Shown in pieces: positions 51,364 to 63,991 of a DNA stretch of 64,000 bases. Made by a program: the position numbers and the translations under genes. Position 1 is the stretch's first letter, and every line of letters starts with the position of its first letter. The DNA comes from Nymphaea colorata (Eukaryota > Streptophyta > Magnoliopsida > Nymphaeales > Nymphaeaceae), in the NCBI RefSeq assembly GCF_008831285.2, contig NC_045143.1, forward strand, positions 23,500,302 through 23,564,301, in the 5' to 3' direction. A model generated the notes under the pieces. The model was not told the DNA's origin. It saw nothing but the letters and a program-made list of their open reading frames with translations, and did not search any database.

Positions 51364-53600
51364 TGTTTACCAAACTTAATTTGCCAAGTCACTTTTTCCC
51401 TCCTTTTAGATCTCATATATATCGTCCGAGTTATATATTGTCTGTAAATGGTTATGTAGCTGCACGGTTCAGAGACCAATGCATGCTTCGGTGGATAGGA
51501 TCAAGATCATAAAGTAAACAACATTTTATCTGTTGTTGGCCTGCTAATTCTCCTTATGAAAAGACGTCTTTGTTGTTTTCTATATGGTTTCGAAGGTGAT
51601 TTACCATCTAACCTGCAAAGGAAGCCCATAAATTTTTTATGAGTATGGTTAAATTAAAGTTTTTAAGTTTTTGAAATGGGTGATTTTTATATAAAATAAG
51701 TAAAATTTTCTAAAATTTACACGTAATTTTTTTTGAAGGTGGGGTCAAACCATTGCCGGCCCCTTAGCTCCACTCCACAGAGAGAGAGAGAAAAAAAAAG
51801 AAAGAGATAATCCATAGTCCTAACTAAGCTGCCGTTAACAGGACTGAATAATCTCCCATCAAAAGATCATTACATAATTGAACTGGGCTAGAACTTTACC
51901 AATCAATTTGTACCAAAGTAAATAAACGACAACTTTTCTTAAGAGGCCTAATGCAATTGGGTGACAAGGCAGTTCACACTCAAGGGATCCATCACAAGGT
52001 TGTAAACTACGTGAAGTATGACACTCATTTAAACGATGTACTATAGGTCCACTCAGGATGCAGCAAGCCAAACCTTTGTAGGTGTAAAGATATTTATTGC
52101 CCTGAAGGTTTGACATCTAAGGCGGTTCCCCATAAGTAAACATTAAGAAGAATAAATACATGACTCCAAATTCCAACCATGCATATAAGAACATTAACGA
52201 ACTTCAATCTTCAAAGTAACCAATGTATTAATCTAAGTCTAAATTAAACAACCCTTTAATGCATAACATGGAGAAGTGAAATAAACTTGATCATACATAA
52301 AATCATAAAAAACATTCTAACACCTAAGCTCTATTCTAGCAGACACACTATGATTGACAATGCCAATGAAATAACCTAAACTTATCGATGATGGGATAGA
52401 TAGGAAACCAAACACACGTTATTTCCTAATGCGTGCAGGGAATAAAACTTTATGCTAACTAAAGTAGTGAATAGGGTAATTACTTAAACTAGCACAGCCT
52501 AACCAAATGACTTTACCCTAACTAGGTGTTTTTAGGAAGGGTCGACAGTTCAAATTAATGTCAATAAATCTGATTTGGATCTGATATCTATCCGAACTGG
52601 TGTTTTTTTTTTTTAAAAAAAAATGGATATGGGAAAGAAATTAACACTGATTAAGAAATCTGATCGGATTGGGATATGGATTAAGAAATTAACACTGATC
52701 ATATTCAGATTTGGGTGTATATAGATATCGGATTGGAGTCACAAGCAGATTCAGCCTGGATTTAGTTTTAAGTCAACGTTCTATATCCAATGTACTCCAA
52801 GCATTTTGAAGTCAGTTCGTAAAACATGGTAATCTGGTCCAGATTTGGTTTAAGATTCAGAATCGGATACCAATGTGACTTTAATTATTGAATTTGAATT
52901 GTGAAAATCAGATTCATATGTGTCTTTTCTTTATTCGTATTTCAAATGGAATTTGAATTCAAATACGTGAACTTCCAAAAAAGTAAATATGTCCAAGAGA
53001 ACATCAAACTTCAAATCCAATTTGTTGACGTCTCTATTCCAGAGCTAACTTGGTTCCACTTGAATCCCTAATTGCTAAGGTAAATGCTAAAGATAACTTT
53101 TTAAATATAATCACCAACTATTAAATGCCGACTAATATCCACCTAAAAATATAATGGTCTAACTAAAACACAGCCTAGCTAGCAAAGAGGGAGGTGGCGC
53201 TTCTTCCGATTCGGAGGAAGAATGTTCAATCCGGCCACCTATGGGAAGGTCTTGTTTCACAAACAAACAGGTTCTAAAGAAACCACCAATTCTGATATCC
53301 TAAAAAAAGCAGGGTTGGAGCCAAGGCCTGCCCCACCTCAAAAAAAAATAAAATAAAATAAAAGTTTACATATAAAGTTTAAAAAATTTCACTTGTCTTG
53401 TATAAAAATTTTAAAAACTTTAAATGAAAAATTACCCCTAAAAAAAAGCTCATCTCTCTCTCTAGCCTTCTGATTAGCAAGCTAGCCTGAAGATAAGGGA
53501 ATATTTATTAACAAGAAAAGAAAATGATTTAATCCCAACTAAAATGACTCTATTTAAAAGCAAGAGAACAGTACTTTCACAATTCAATTATTTGGGTTGT
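51364..53600. other. Spacer with decayed repeats
   Basis: 52,560-52,960 is a degenerate repeat block rich in GGATCTGATATC and GATTCAGAATCGGATA words. 53,310-53,470 resembles the GGAGCCAAGGC-type miniature element. I see no gene. The first few hundred bases are likely the LEA2-gene 3' UTR and flank. Confidence 0.4.
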
Positions 53601-53619
53601 ACAAATATAATGAAATGGT

Positions 53620-53947
53620 AAAAAAGAAACATTATTATTGATGGTACAAAACCGTCACTAAAACATTAATTACTGATGGTGCATGCCCTTCAGTAAATTT
53701 ATGCTTTTTACTTATGGATAGCGACGATGTTAGTATATAAGCTACAATGACGGGCTATTTCCCATTGGTAAATTTGCTGCATTTACTGACGGAAAAGAAA
53801 ACCGTCTGTAATGATCATCTATTATATTGTCGGCTTCTTTCCTTCACTGTCGGATTGCCATGTCCGTCAGCGATACTCATGCCCATGGCTTCTAACCTAT
53901 ACTGACGTGTTCTGCCCATCATTAGAACTTCTCGTTTTTTGTAGTGA
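53620..53947. mobile_element. CACTA-type transposon end
   Basis: Ends CGTTTTTTGTAGTG, the complement of the CACTACAAAAA terminus of CACTA (En/Spm) elements. The preceding 300 bp carry repeated ACCGTC/TGACGG words in both orientations (about 53,660, 53,750, 53,788, 53,860), typical of subterminal arrays. The opposite end was not located. Confidence 0.55.
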
Positions 53948-54107
53948 ATACGGAAGAACTAAGAAAGCTACTTATAGCTACATAACTATATATGGTCAAT
54001 CTAGTCTATAAAAAATCAACGATCACCAGAAACCTACCACTAGGTACGCTTCAAGGAATATTGTGGGCAACTCCTATGTCCTCCATTATTTACATGTTGC
54101 CCATTAC

Positions 54108-54933
54108 TATTGAAAAAATATAAAACAAGCACAACAAATAAGAACAAGTAACGAAAAACTTATTTTCATTAAACGTGAATGGTTTTTCACCATAGAAGGT
54201 CATCTTGAGCCTCAGTTACACAAAGCATGGAAACAACTTAAATAGGTGAAGTTCACATAATCTTGGCAATGATAATCATGGGAAACTTAATCTGATTTTG
54301 TAGAAAATTTCATTTTCCTTTATCATTAATTTTGATTAATCTTGCGGACATTCTTTCCTTGAATCTCTCTAGAATGGTCGTCTTTCAACCTTATCGTTAA
54401 CATCCTCCTTCAAACTGGATGATGGATCTAAAAGTCCAAGTTTGCTGCAATACTTTGTAAAAAGTGATCATGCCATCTCTTTGGCAATGATTCGGTGAGG
54501 CCAAATTTGACAGCGATTCATAAATCACAAGTTTGATTCGTCAAGATTTTGTTCACATGATCGAATCTTCACTTTGGTGAAGAAGGCAGTGATGTATTTG
54601 GTCGTCTCCAGGTCATCTATGGGCTTCATTCTTCTTCGTCAAGCACCATGTTCTGATACCATGTTGAAAAAATATAAAAAAAACAGAACAAATAAGAACA
54701 AGCAATGAAAAACTTATTTTCATTAAATGTGCATGGTTTTCACCATGAAATGCCATCTTGAGCATTGGTTACACAAAGCATAGAAAGAACTTAAATAGGT
54801 GAAGTTCTCATAATCTTGGCAATGACAAGGATGGGAAACTAAATCTGATTTTGTGGAAAAATTTTATTTTCCTTTATCATTAATTTTGATTGATTTTATT
54901 GAGATTTTTTCTTTGAATCTCTCTAGAATGATC
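54108..54933 (-). mobile_element. TRIM: miniature LTR retrotransposon
   Basis: Two direct repeats, 54108-54402 and 54662-54933, share TGAAAAAATATAAAA, AACTTATTTTCATTAAA, TACACAAAGCAT, CTTAAATAGGTGAAGTTC and CATTAATTTTGATT. Read on the minus strand, 54662-54933 is the 5' LTR. Its end TTCAACA is followed by TGGTATCAGAA, a one-base variant of the initiator-Met primer-binding site. A purine tract AAGGAGGA precedes the 3' LTR start TGTTAACG. The interior is only about 260 bp, with no protein. The upper LTR lacks its outermost 30 bases or so. It is non-autonomous. Confidence 0.8.
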
Positions 54934-55055
54934 AGGCTAGAAGTGATCAAGTCATCACAGCTTATCCATATCATGGATGGGAACTATTACTTTAAATAAA
55001 GAGCAAGCTGCAATTTGTTGAAGTATACAATATTTTCATCAAGAAATATAACCTT

Positions 55056-55229
55056 TTAGGGGTTGCTTGGTGATCATAACACATTGTTATTGTCTCATGA
55101 ATGTGTTCCAAAAAATAAGGTAGATCCATAAAATGTATTGTTACAATGTGCCATGAATATGCCTTATTTTTTACCAAATATTCATGGGACAGTAACATTG
55201 TGTTATTATTGCCAAATGACATCTTAGGG
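55056..55229. mobile_element. Foldback miniature element
   Basis: Long imperfect inverted repeats: the left arm TTGGTGATCATAACACATTG TTATTGTCTCATGAATG pairs with the complement of the right arm, TTTGGCAATAATAACACAAT GTTACTGTCCCATGAATA. Almost the whole element folds on itself. Related arms occur at about 5,262-5,340 (RPS14 intron 1) and 1,000-1,125. It is non-coding. Confidence 0.7.
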
Positions 55230-55479
55230 GTACTTACCAAAACAAATAAAAATGGGAAATAGGGTTATCTTAGGGGCAAACCTCGCTTTGAATCTCTCCG
55301 GCTTGAAACACAAACTATTCTCTAGGTGTCCATTCTGAACCTAACAACATGCGCCTTAAGTGCTTTACTACATCAGTCAACAAGCTCACTAGCCAAGATC
55401 ACATACGGTTGAATGTTTCTTTCCTTTCAACATTAATCTCAAAGGACATCCCGGTGGCACGCATTGATAAAGGCTACTT

Positions 55480-55613
55480 TTTACCGACATTTTCCTTTGG
55501 ATATTGGTAAACAAGAATCTTCACCCACATTTACCCCTGTACGTCAGTAATAGTTGCCTTTCAGCGACGTCCTCTTGTCCACGCGTTGATGAATCGGTCT
55601 TTTTTATAGTGAT
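55480..55613. mobile_element. Second CACTA-type transposon end
   Basis: Ends TCTTTTTTATAGTG (complement CACTATAAAAAAGA). CGTCAGTAA and GCGACGTCC words precede it, as in the 53,620-53,947 end and in the same orientation. Confidence 0.45.
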
Positions 55614-56651
55614 TTGGCTGGCCCCATCTTTCCTTGAATTAAAGGTGATTTACATTAGGTTACACGATTAGTGGAAAATGTTGGTTCTGTTCTTAGATCA
55701 TCCTTCCTCAATTTGTATGCATGAAGTAGATGTTATGGAAGCTAGAGGGCAAGTTAGATCATGGTGAAAATTGTTTCAACATCCTCATCATTCAATGTGA
55801 CAATCAACAGCATTACTGCGCCTGATGTTGTTAGTGCATTGTAGTATGTCGTGAATCATCTTCCCAAGGAATATTTATCTTGAAGCCATAGATGGATTAT
55901 GGAGATTCATTCAAGAGATCAGCTGTCATGACTTCGCCAGTCAACTATTCAACTATAAAAGCACTTTTATAAAACCAAAGGACATCCGAAGAAAAATATG
56001 TGCACGTCTATATTGAAAGGGAAGTGATTTTTTATTGTGTATTAGTGTACAAAGCAAATTACAGTATCACGACACAAAGAAAAAATGAAGCACTGAATTT
56101 TCTATATACATGTTTCTATTTTCAGCAGTACATATATACCCATAATTTTGCCTTTAATTGCTGCTCACCCTTTTCCCACTAAAATATTGTATGACCAATA
56201 TATATAACCAGCTATCATGAGCACTAATATGATGCATGCATCCGGAAAAGTAAAAAAACTTTTTGTTAACAAAAAAAAGAAAAAGAAGTTGATGAACTTG
56301 AAGTGTCATTCATGAGTAGATACGTACCCTTATTTTGTATACCATGAAAACCTCTTCTGGTTTTTCCAAACTCAAATTGCACAAATCCCACGGGATTGTG
56401 TGAGTGAAAAAACTTGAAGCCTCTTCATGTGATTACTTCTTTTTCTTTTATCTAATAAACTCAAAAAAGTAAGGTAGGGAATAAACTAGTAGGACTCCTT
56501 TGGAAAGCCTTTAGGAGCATGGAACTAATTAATTGAGCAGCTACTAGCCCTTCAAAGAAAAGGCACACAAAATTAATAAAAAAAAAATTGGGACCCCAAA
56601 TTTTAATGCGTCAAAAGACTGCATGACCTACTAGAAGCCTGCATGTGAATG
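55614..56651. other. 3' flank of the MYB gene
   Basis: AT-rich, with no exon recognised. The bases just below 56652 are probably the MYB 3' UTR. Confidence 0.4.
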
Positions 56652-59600
56652 CTATTCAGCTTGGAAATCAAGGAAGGGTAAAGAGAAGGATGCATCTTCA
56701 ATCAACTCCTCCAAATCCCAATCCCTCAACCTCCACTTGTCTGCATCCCAATAATGAGCATCGCCAGCATTGTTATTGGTATTATAGTAGTTGTTATCAG
56801 CATTGGTGGTCGTAGTGGTGGTAGGAGTGGCGGCAGCGGCGCTGGTGGTGGCGGCAGTGGTGATTTCTTCGATGCTGTTATCCAAAGATGGCACGAAAAA
56901 TTGCCCATTAGTGCCATGCATGATAGGAAAAGCTGCCTCCAAGCCACTGCTAATATTAGCATTTACGCCGTCCATTAAGCTGGTGGGCATGTGGAGGTAG
57001 CTGGTCAAGCCGGTTGTGGCGCCGCCATAGCCGGCTTCTAGCAACGGAGACGGATGGAAACGGTTGCTGTGAATATTGGAAGCTTGCATGGATAAGGATG
57101 AGGAGGAAGAAGAAGACGATGAGTCCATGTACATGATGATGGCAGGTTCCTGCATGGATGTGAATCCTCCCGTCATCTCATGATCCTTAGTCTCGGAACT
57201 GCCATGGCTTTGCTTTCCTGCTACTGTTGTCGACTGTACTGGTTGATTCTTGAGCCTCTTTTTGATGGTAGAATTCCAGAAGTTCTTTATTTCATTGTCA
57301 GTCCTGCCCGGTAGCCTAGCCGCAATTTGTGACCACCTGTGCATCAATAAATGCCAATGTTATGAGCAAGAGCAATCTCGTTCTTTCTCACACACACACA
57401 CAGACATAAGGCCATAGGAGCGTAGCATAGTTGGTCCTGGAGGAGGCGCGTCAGATAGAACATCTTCTCCTCCATTGTTTCTTGAGCCGCTACTCCTCTT
57501 GAAGGCTTGAGTTTAAATATACAGAGAAGCAGGATTCAGGAGTCTTTCACCCCTTACTTTGATCTCCACTTAACTCTCTCTCGTGTAAGCTTATCTTGAA
57601 TAGAAAATTTCAAGCAATGTAAGGTGGTGGAAGTAAGTAAAATCGATAAAAGAAAGTAGAAAATCATGTTTGAGGTTCGTTAATAAGTTTGGGTCATATG
57701 GTTGGTTGCACATGAATGAAAAACAATAGAATTGATGGACCTGGCAGGTGCGAAGAACTCGTGTCATCAGTTTGATTTCGGTATGCATTATGCCAAGCAT
57801 CTTTGCAGTTAAGCTGGAGTTATCACGCAAACAGTCCACAAATAATAATAAATGGAAGCACGATCGACGCGCAAACATTAATATTAGTTAGTTGTTAAGG
57901 GCGAGTAGAAAGTAATTAAAGAGATTGGATACGAAGGTTCTTTCGAGACTGCCGGCTCTCCTTGTTGACGCAAGTGTAAATGGGACCCACCAACTAGTCC
58001 TTCGAGTACATATCATTAGAATTTTGGTGTAACCGAATTGAATAGAGGTGGCAGGTACCAGTCTTCATTTCGATTCTTCAAAGTCAAAGCCAACTCTTTG
58101 TGTTGTAAACAAGAACGCTACCGACAAGCAAATAGTGCGCACGACACACGTTTTATACCCTAAGAAATCAGGGGTTGGGTTCAACCTAACCTTTTAATCT
58201 TAGTTTCCTATATAATTAAATGAAGGACAATTAATTGTACTCAATTGATAATGGTGCGCCTATGGCTTGGTAAAAGTCAGTTCGCCGTTCGCCTATTCGG
58301 TAGCTAGCACTTCCTAAAATTGGAATGTTTTCAATTACTTAGACATGTACATAATATAGCAAAGAGTTTTCTGACACAATTATCTCTGACCTATTAAACT
58401 TTTTAGAAAAAATCAACATAAGGCAAACATCTGCATATATACCATATCGTATAAGGGCCTTAATATGTAGTGGTAAAACTTGTTTTTTTGTTAACCATAA
58501 AATAGTCTTTTCAGCTACCAGCTAACCTTTACAAAGTACAATCTATTCAAGATCACAACATTGTTCGCGTTCAATATGAATCCATTATATATATATATAT
58601 ATATAATTTGTTGTGATGAAAATAACCCCCATTTCGCAGCCTCGGATAACACTGATGAAGATATAGCTCAGGGCAACACCGTTATCCTACAAATCTTAAT
58701 GTTTTAAGCAGCTATCATTGTTATAAGCAAGCTGTTTTATAGTCAAAATTCTAATTGTTATGTGTGTGTGTGTGTGATTCTCATAGTTGGTTAGCTGTAT
58801 TAGAGTGTGATTCTCATAGTTGGTTGGTTTTATTATAGTATAAATCTTAATTTAAAATATTGGTTCTTTAAATGAAAAATGTGTTCTTTAAATTGCTAAC
58901 AGCTTTTTACACGTTTTGACAAGATGGATTTCTTGAAATGCTACAGAATCCTGCATGCGCATTTCAGTCATTCTGATAGTTACTAAGATGAAGGCACACG
59001 GTTTCCTCTCCATGCATGGAAGCAGGCTTGGACCCTGGGGCACGGGAAAGGGGGCTTTGACTCTCATTCGGGTGCTAGGGCTCTTCTTCTCCACATATAT
59101 GTGCAATGCACATTTGGGTAGTCAAATCTAACATAGATAACTTAACATGCTCTCTCTCTCTCATCTACCTTTTAATTTTATATTTTTTTAAGGTTAAGTA
59201 AATCATACAACTAAACATGCTTTCTCAAGTTGAGAAGAAAAAGGAAAAGACTGAATCAACTTTGCTCTTAGTCTCATAATAATAATTGCACTCTACTTTT
59301 TCTCAAATATATCGCTTAAATTAGACATGTTCTCAATCTGACAACTGTATCCTTATGATCATTGAGAGAAAAAACTAAAAGTGAACAATCTTCTAAATCA
59401 CTCTAAGTGCTTTCTCTTAACTATTGATAGTAAAATAGTTTGCCAAAGAAGAAATATATTAGGTAAAGCAATCAATGCACTTTCGAATCAAGAAGCTGGT
59501 GAAGTTTGCTTGCTATCATACCGTGCTGGACCAAATTACATAGAATAAAAAAGGGTAGAGGGAGGGATGTGTGCGACTGTCATAATTTAACTAGCTACAT

Positions 59601-61845
59601 AGAATAAAAAAGGGTAGAGGGAGGGATGTGTGCGACTGTCATAATTTAACTAGCTGCCTGCTGGGATCTCATGGCCATGGCAACTCTTCGTTCTCATGCA
59701 TACAAACACGGCAACAGGTAAATCTGGTTCTGTATGGAAAGTGATACGTGAAGCGAAACTGAACAAGTAATTAAATTTCTTGAAAAATTATTTCATCAGC
59801 AGTAGTTGATATGATCAATGAAGAAAGCGATCTGAATTGGGAAGCAAAGCCAAGATGGGAAACGAAATTTCAGAAAAGAAAAGTAACTGATTCTCTGGTA
59901 ATTAACTGTGATACACCTGTAATTAAGCTTATGCACATGCATCTACAAATTAATCTAGTTTTCTGTATTTAATAGTATATATAGATATAATCTACATAGT
60001 TGATTTTGTATGTATATATATATATATATATATATATACATCTGATGAAATTCCAACAATCAGAAATGTCAAAATTTTGTAATTTAAGAAACGCTTAAGT
60101 TTTATATTAATTAATGATAGATATGCCATCTTCATACCAGTCATCGTTCTGATCTCATATGCAGGAACATGTGTGAGTGCGGCGTCGTGTGCGAGAAGAT
60201 CAGACTATATATGTTTAATTAGAACTATATCCATTTGCAACTTGCGATTAAAAATTCAGACCTAAGATATAATTTTAAAATTAGGGCTTCCCTATGCTGG
60301 GCTTTATAGATTCAGTTTTAGATTATTAGTCCTTTTTTTTGTGTATGCGCAAAATTAGAAAACTGTGAAATTGTTAAACTTTTTAGATCTTGCTATAGAA
60401 CTTTATAGAACATCTAAACAAAGCCAATCTAGGAGTGAATACTTATGCTTTAAAATAGTGATATATGTCATACCCATGTGGTTAAAATTTTAAAAAGAAA
60501 CATAAGGCTGGAACGTCAAATGTCAAATCATTGCACAGGAAAGAGAAATCTTAAGCATCTTTAGATGCATAAGAACTTTCAAGGCTACAAGTTTCCACCT
60601 AACAACGTTAAGGAGCCATGCTGATTTCATAAAGAGAAATCTAAAGAGATAGATAGATAAATTGAGAGAGAGAGAGAGATTTCTGTTTCAGCAGAAAAAG
60701 CAGTTGACACCATGCAAGTAAAGCTATGAGGGAAAGGAAAAGGCCGTCTATAAGATGAAAGTAGCAGGAGGCGACACCAAGAAGCAAATGAGGCAACCAT
60801 TGGGAAAGCACATGCTAGTGGGCGAGACCGGTGCAATTCGTCCCTAATTACATCTACTGACTCTAGATGGCTTCAATATTTGTGATGAAATCTTACTTGT
60901 TGTAGAACAATTGCATTATTTGTGAAAATTACATCTTAAATCATAATAGAATATATAATTCGCCTTCTTTCAAACTTGGCATGCACCGGTGGATCATACA
61001 ATTTACATGTGAAAAGGCTGCAAAGCATGAGTAGTAGAGCCAGAAATTTCTATCTGAGGAGCATTAATATGTGAAATATGTAAATTATAAGTAAATGACT
61101 GTTGGGTGTGAGTCTATGTGGGCAATTGCCTACACAAGCTAACGTGAGTCCGCAACTGCAAGATATATAGATGGACGTTAGAACATTTAGGTCTGAAAAA
61201 ATCTAATGTGACTGGGGACTTAGTGCAGCGGTGCGTCTTATCAATTCTTTGTATTTTATGATATATGCGTATGCACAAGCAAACTTGATCAAAAGAAATA
61301 CATGACTAATATGATAACACAATACCAGCTTCTTAATATTATAGATCTAAGTAAATTGATGATGGAGTTATTTGCCATTTTCGAAAAAAAAAAAATTAGA
61401 GAGAGTTCGTTAGTGCATGCCTGTTGCCGAGGATGGAATGGAGGTGGATGATGAGGTCTTCCTCCTGGGGAGAGAAGGCGCCGCGCTTGAGGTCGGGTCG
61501 CAGGTAGTTGATCCAGCGGAGCCGGCAGCTCTTGCCGCAGCGCTGCAGCCCGGCGTTCCTGGCGACGTCGCTCCAGCAGCCCTGCCCGTTCCGCATCATG
61601 TAGCTTATCAGCTTCTCGTCCTCCTCCGGCGACCACAGCCCCTTCCGCAGTTTATTACTTGACATGCCACCGCTGCTGCCGCCACCGTCGCTGTTATTGC
61701 CATTAATATTTGTAAGCAGCTTATTACAACACGGTGGAGGGGCAGAATCTGATGATCTTCTCATGATGGTGGCCTGTCGTCTATCCGGCCTCCAATTAGT
61801 GCGCAGGATTTTTGGTTTTTGCTGCTCTTCTCCCTGCTTTCTCAC
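56652..61845 (-). CDS. MYB46: R2R3-MYB transcription factor, MYB46/MYB83 type
   Basis: Exon 1 (61421-61845) and exon 2 (56652-57336) encode 369 residues. The N-terminus starts MRK like Arabidopsis MYB46 but has a longer Ser/Gly/Asn-rich lead. R2 begins [14 protein letters not shown] and includes [20 protein letters not shown] and [21 protein letters not shown]3 runs [17 protein letters not shown] then [20 protein letters not shown]. The Trp spacing is intact (R3 lacks its first Trp, as is usual). The C-terminal half is low-complexity (poly-Ser, Thr/Asn runs) and ends with a [16 protein letters not shown]-type acidic activation motif. MYB46/83 are nuclear master switches of secondary wall synthesis (cellulose, xylan, lignin). 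The usual first MYB intron inside R2 is absent. The single 4,084-bp intron, at the conserved R3 position with phase 2, begins with GC rather than GT. Confidence 0.92.
57337..61420 (-). other. 4.1-kb intron of the MYB gene
   Basis: Contains an exact 59-bp tandem duplication (59537-59654), a shorter TGTGATTCTCATAGTTGGTT duplication (about 58,773-58,835), (GT)n at about 58,758-58,777, and (TA)n at 58,586-58,606 and 60,015-60,038. I recognise no nested gene. It is unusually long for a MYB intron. Confidence 0.7.
59537..59654. repeat. Exact 59-bp tandem duplication in the MYB intron
   Basis: The unit TACATAGAATAAAAAAGGGT through CATAATTTAACTAGC occurs twice back to back (59537-59595 and 59596-59654) with no differences seen. 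Confidence 0.95.
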
Positions 61846-61854
61846 GTCACTGTA

Positions 61855-61893
61855 CAGAGAGAGAGAGAGAGGGAGAGAGAGAGAGAGAGAGAG
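61855..61893. repeat. (GA)n tract in the MYB46-like 5' leader
   Basis: GAGA runs begin about 10 bases upstream of the ATG (minus strand), so the mRNA leader would carry a CT-rich tract. A second GA run lies at about 62,050-62,062. Confidence 0.85.
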
Positions 61894-62618
61894 ATTGATG
61901 ATGATGTAGAGGTGATAGAAGATGTCGGGGAAAGGGTTGTCTTCCTCCTCCGCCTCCTACGCTCCTGCTTGTTTGAAATATTGGGGAGGAGGGACAGCTG
62001 ATGATCAAGCTGGTGGTTGCAGGTCGATGAGAGAAACGGTTTGAGAAAGACAGAGAGAGAGAGGTTGATGGCGACCACTGGTCTCCTTGTCTTTGACTCC
62101 AGCTCTTGTCCTCTTTTCCATTTTTTTCTTCACTCACAAGGTAATCATCTTTCTTCTTTAAGAGAGAGAAGATTGTTTGACAATTAAGCTACCCATTTGC
62201 TTGGATTGTACATCTCTCTCTCTCTCTCTCTCTAGAGGCTCCTTCCTTCTCGGAGAAGTGCAATTAAAAGTGAGCACTACATCGAGCACTTTGGAGAAAA
62301 TATTGAGCATGCGGATCAGGGCTTTGCTATAAGCGATCCACGAACCTTGTGTTCTTAGCAAAAGTAGCGAATTGTTTGCGACACAATAACCGCTAAAGAA
62401 TTAAATAATACATACACGATACACATACACGTATGTGCGTATACATATGTACACGATACACACACAAATATGTGTATATACATATGTACATGATTTGTCT
62501 ATACTGCTGATGTGGGTTCCAAGCATGTAGAGTTTGTGAAACTCTCCACCTATATTGGCATTATTTTTGCATATGTTTGGTTTTGCATGGACTACCCAAG
62601 TGCCTTGTTTACTAATTT

Positions 62619-62623
<5 letters not shown>

Positions 62624-62699
<76 letters not shown>

Positions 62700-62716
62700 A
62701 GAGAGAGAGAGAGAGG
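62624..62716. repeat. (TA)n-(GA)n compound microsatellite
   Basis: About 72 bp of TA repeats followed by a GA run, about 800 bp upstream of the MYB start. Confidence 0.9.
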
Positions 62717-63923
62717 GTGAGGGAGGGAGGTATAACGACTTAGGTCTGGAACAAAAACTACATCATGATCTAAAATTCTCATTACGAACTATCTTAAATG
62801 AAATATCGACATGATAATACATTTACGGTAATTATGTTAGCACGAAATTATATGTTTCAATTCAAGTATTGATTTTATCAATATAAAAAATTGAGTGCTA
62901 TAAGACCCATTAATTTTTCTTATAACGATTGTAAAAACTCATTTGAATCCAAAAAAAGGTTTGACTCTATTTTTGTTCATCCAAATTACTGCTAAGATCA
63001 CACCTACACATAAGATTACATTGCATGCAAAGTACATTTCATTATTTATCCAAAATGTTTGGCTTCTGTCGGCCGGCTCCAAACATGAAACATGTATATT
63101 GGTTTTATCCAACTTGCTTTCGAAGTCGTTTCCTGTGAACGTAGTCACACAAATGAACACTGCTATGATGAGGTTTTAGAAATAAGAAAAAAAAATTATG
63201 AAATTCTGTCATTGAAGATTAAATTTTATAAGCTGATCAACACAACCTGAGACAATTGGTTAATTATAAATTGCAATCCAGACACAAAATTTTTACGATT
63301 GTTTTACTCTTCTACTTGGACATTTTAAGTTTATGATCCATATAGCTTGATGCATGTAACAACACAAGCATGACCCACTAGGCGTCATAGTTTATATGTC
63401 CAAAGTACTTTAATTAACCGTTCATTTATTAGGACCCTATAACATTCCATTTGTGCATGGAAAGAACATTATCTTTTCATTTCTAGGTTTCAGATAATCA
63501 GATTGGAGGTGGGCAGTAACTAAATCTGTATACGAAATATGCACACAGAGTATTGATGTTCAGTTTCGCACTTCCACTCGGGAAAAGGGAACGGACACAC
63601 ACACACACACACACACACACGAGAGGGAGAGATGGTTGATGTGTTGATGAAACCTAAGGGGGGAGAGAGGGAGATGATGTTCATGATACCTACGGGACGC
63701 GTGTATCTGTGCATCTGTTTGTCTTCGTCCAAAAGGACAAATTCATGAATTTCCATCTTTGAAACATCATGCATACGTTTTCTTGCTTTTCTTTCGTTTG
63801 TTTAATTTATTTTCACATGGAAAAGAAATGAAGGCCTGTCTTACGCATGTCTTCTTATTCTTGTTGACGTCATCAGGAAGAAATTCATGCTAGCTAGCTA
63901 CTTATAACATGTGTGCATGCCTC

Positions 63924-63928
<5 letters not shown>

Positions 63929-63990
<62 letters not shown>
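63929..63990. repeat. Perfectly palindromic (TC)n/(GA)n tract
   Basis: A run of TC repeats switches at a central TCGA to a run of GA repeats of similar length, making a self-complementary 60-bp block. Confidence 0.9.

Positions 63991-63991
<1 letters not shown>

Noticed and set aside
56726-57000. Gly/Val- and Pro-rich open frames opposite MYB exon 2
   Set aside because: Shadows of the low-complexity Thr/Asn/Ala coding region of the MYB gene.
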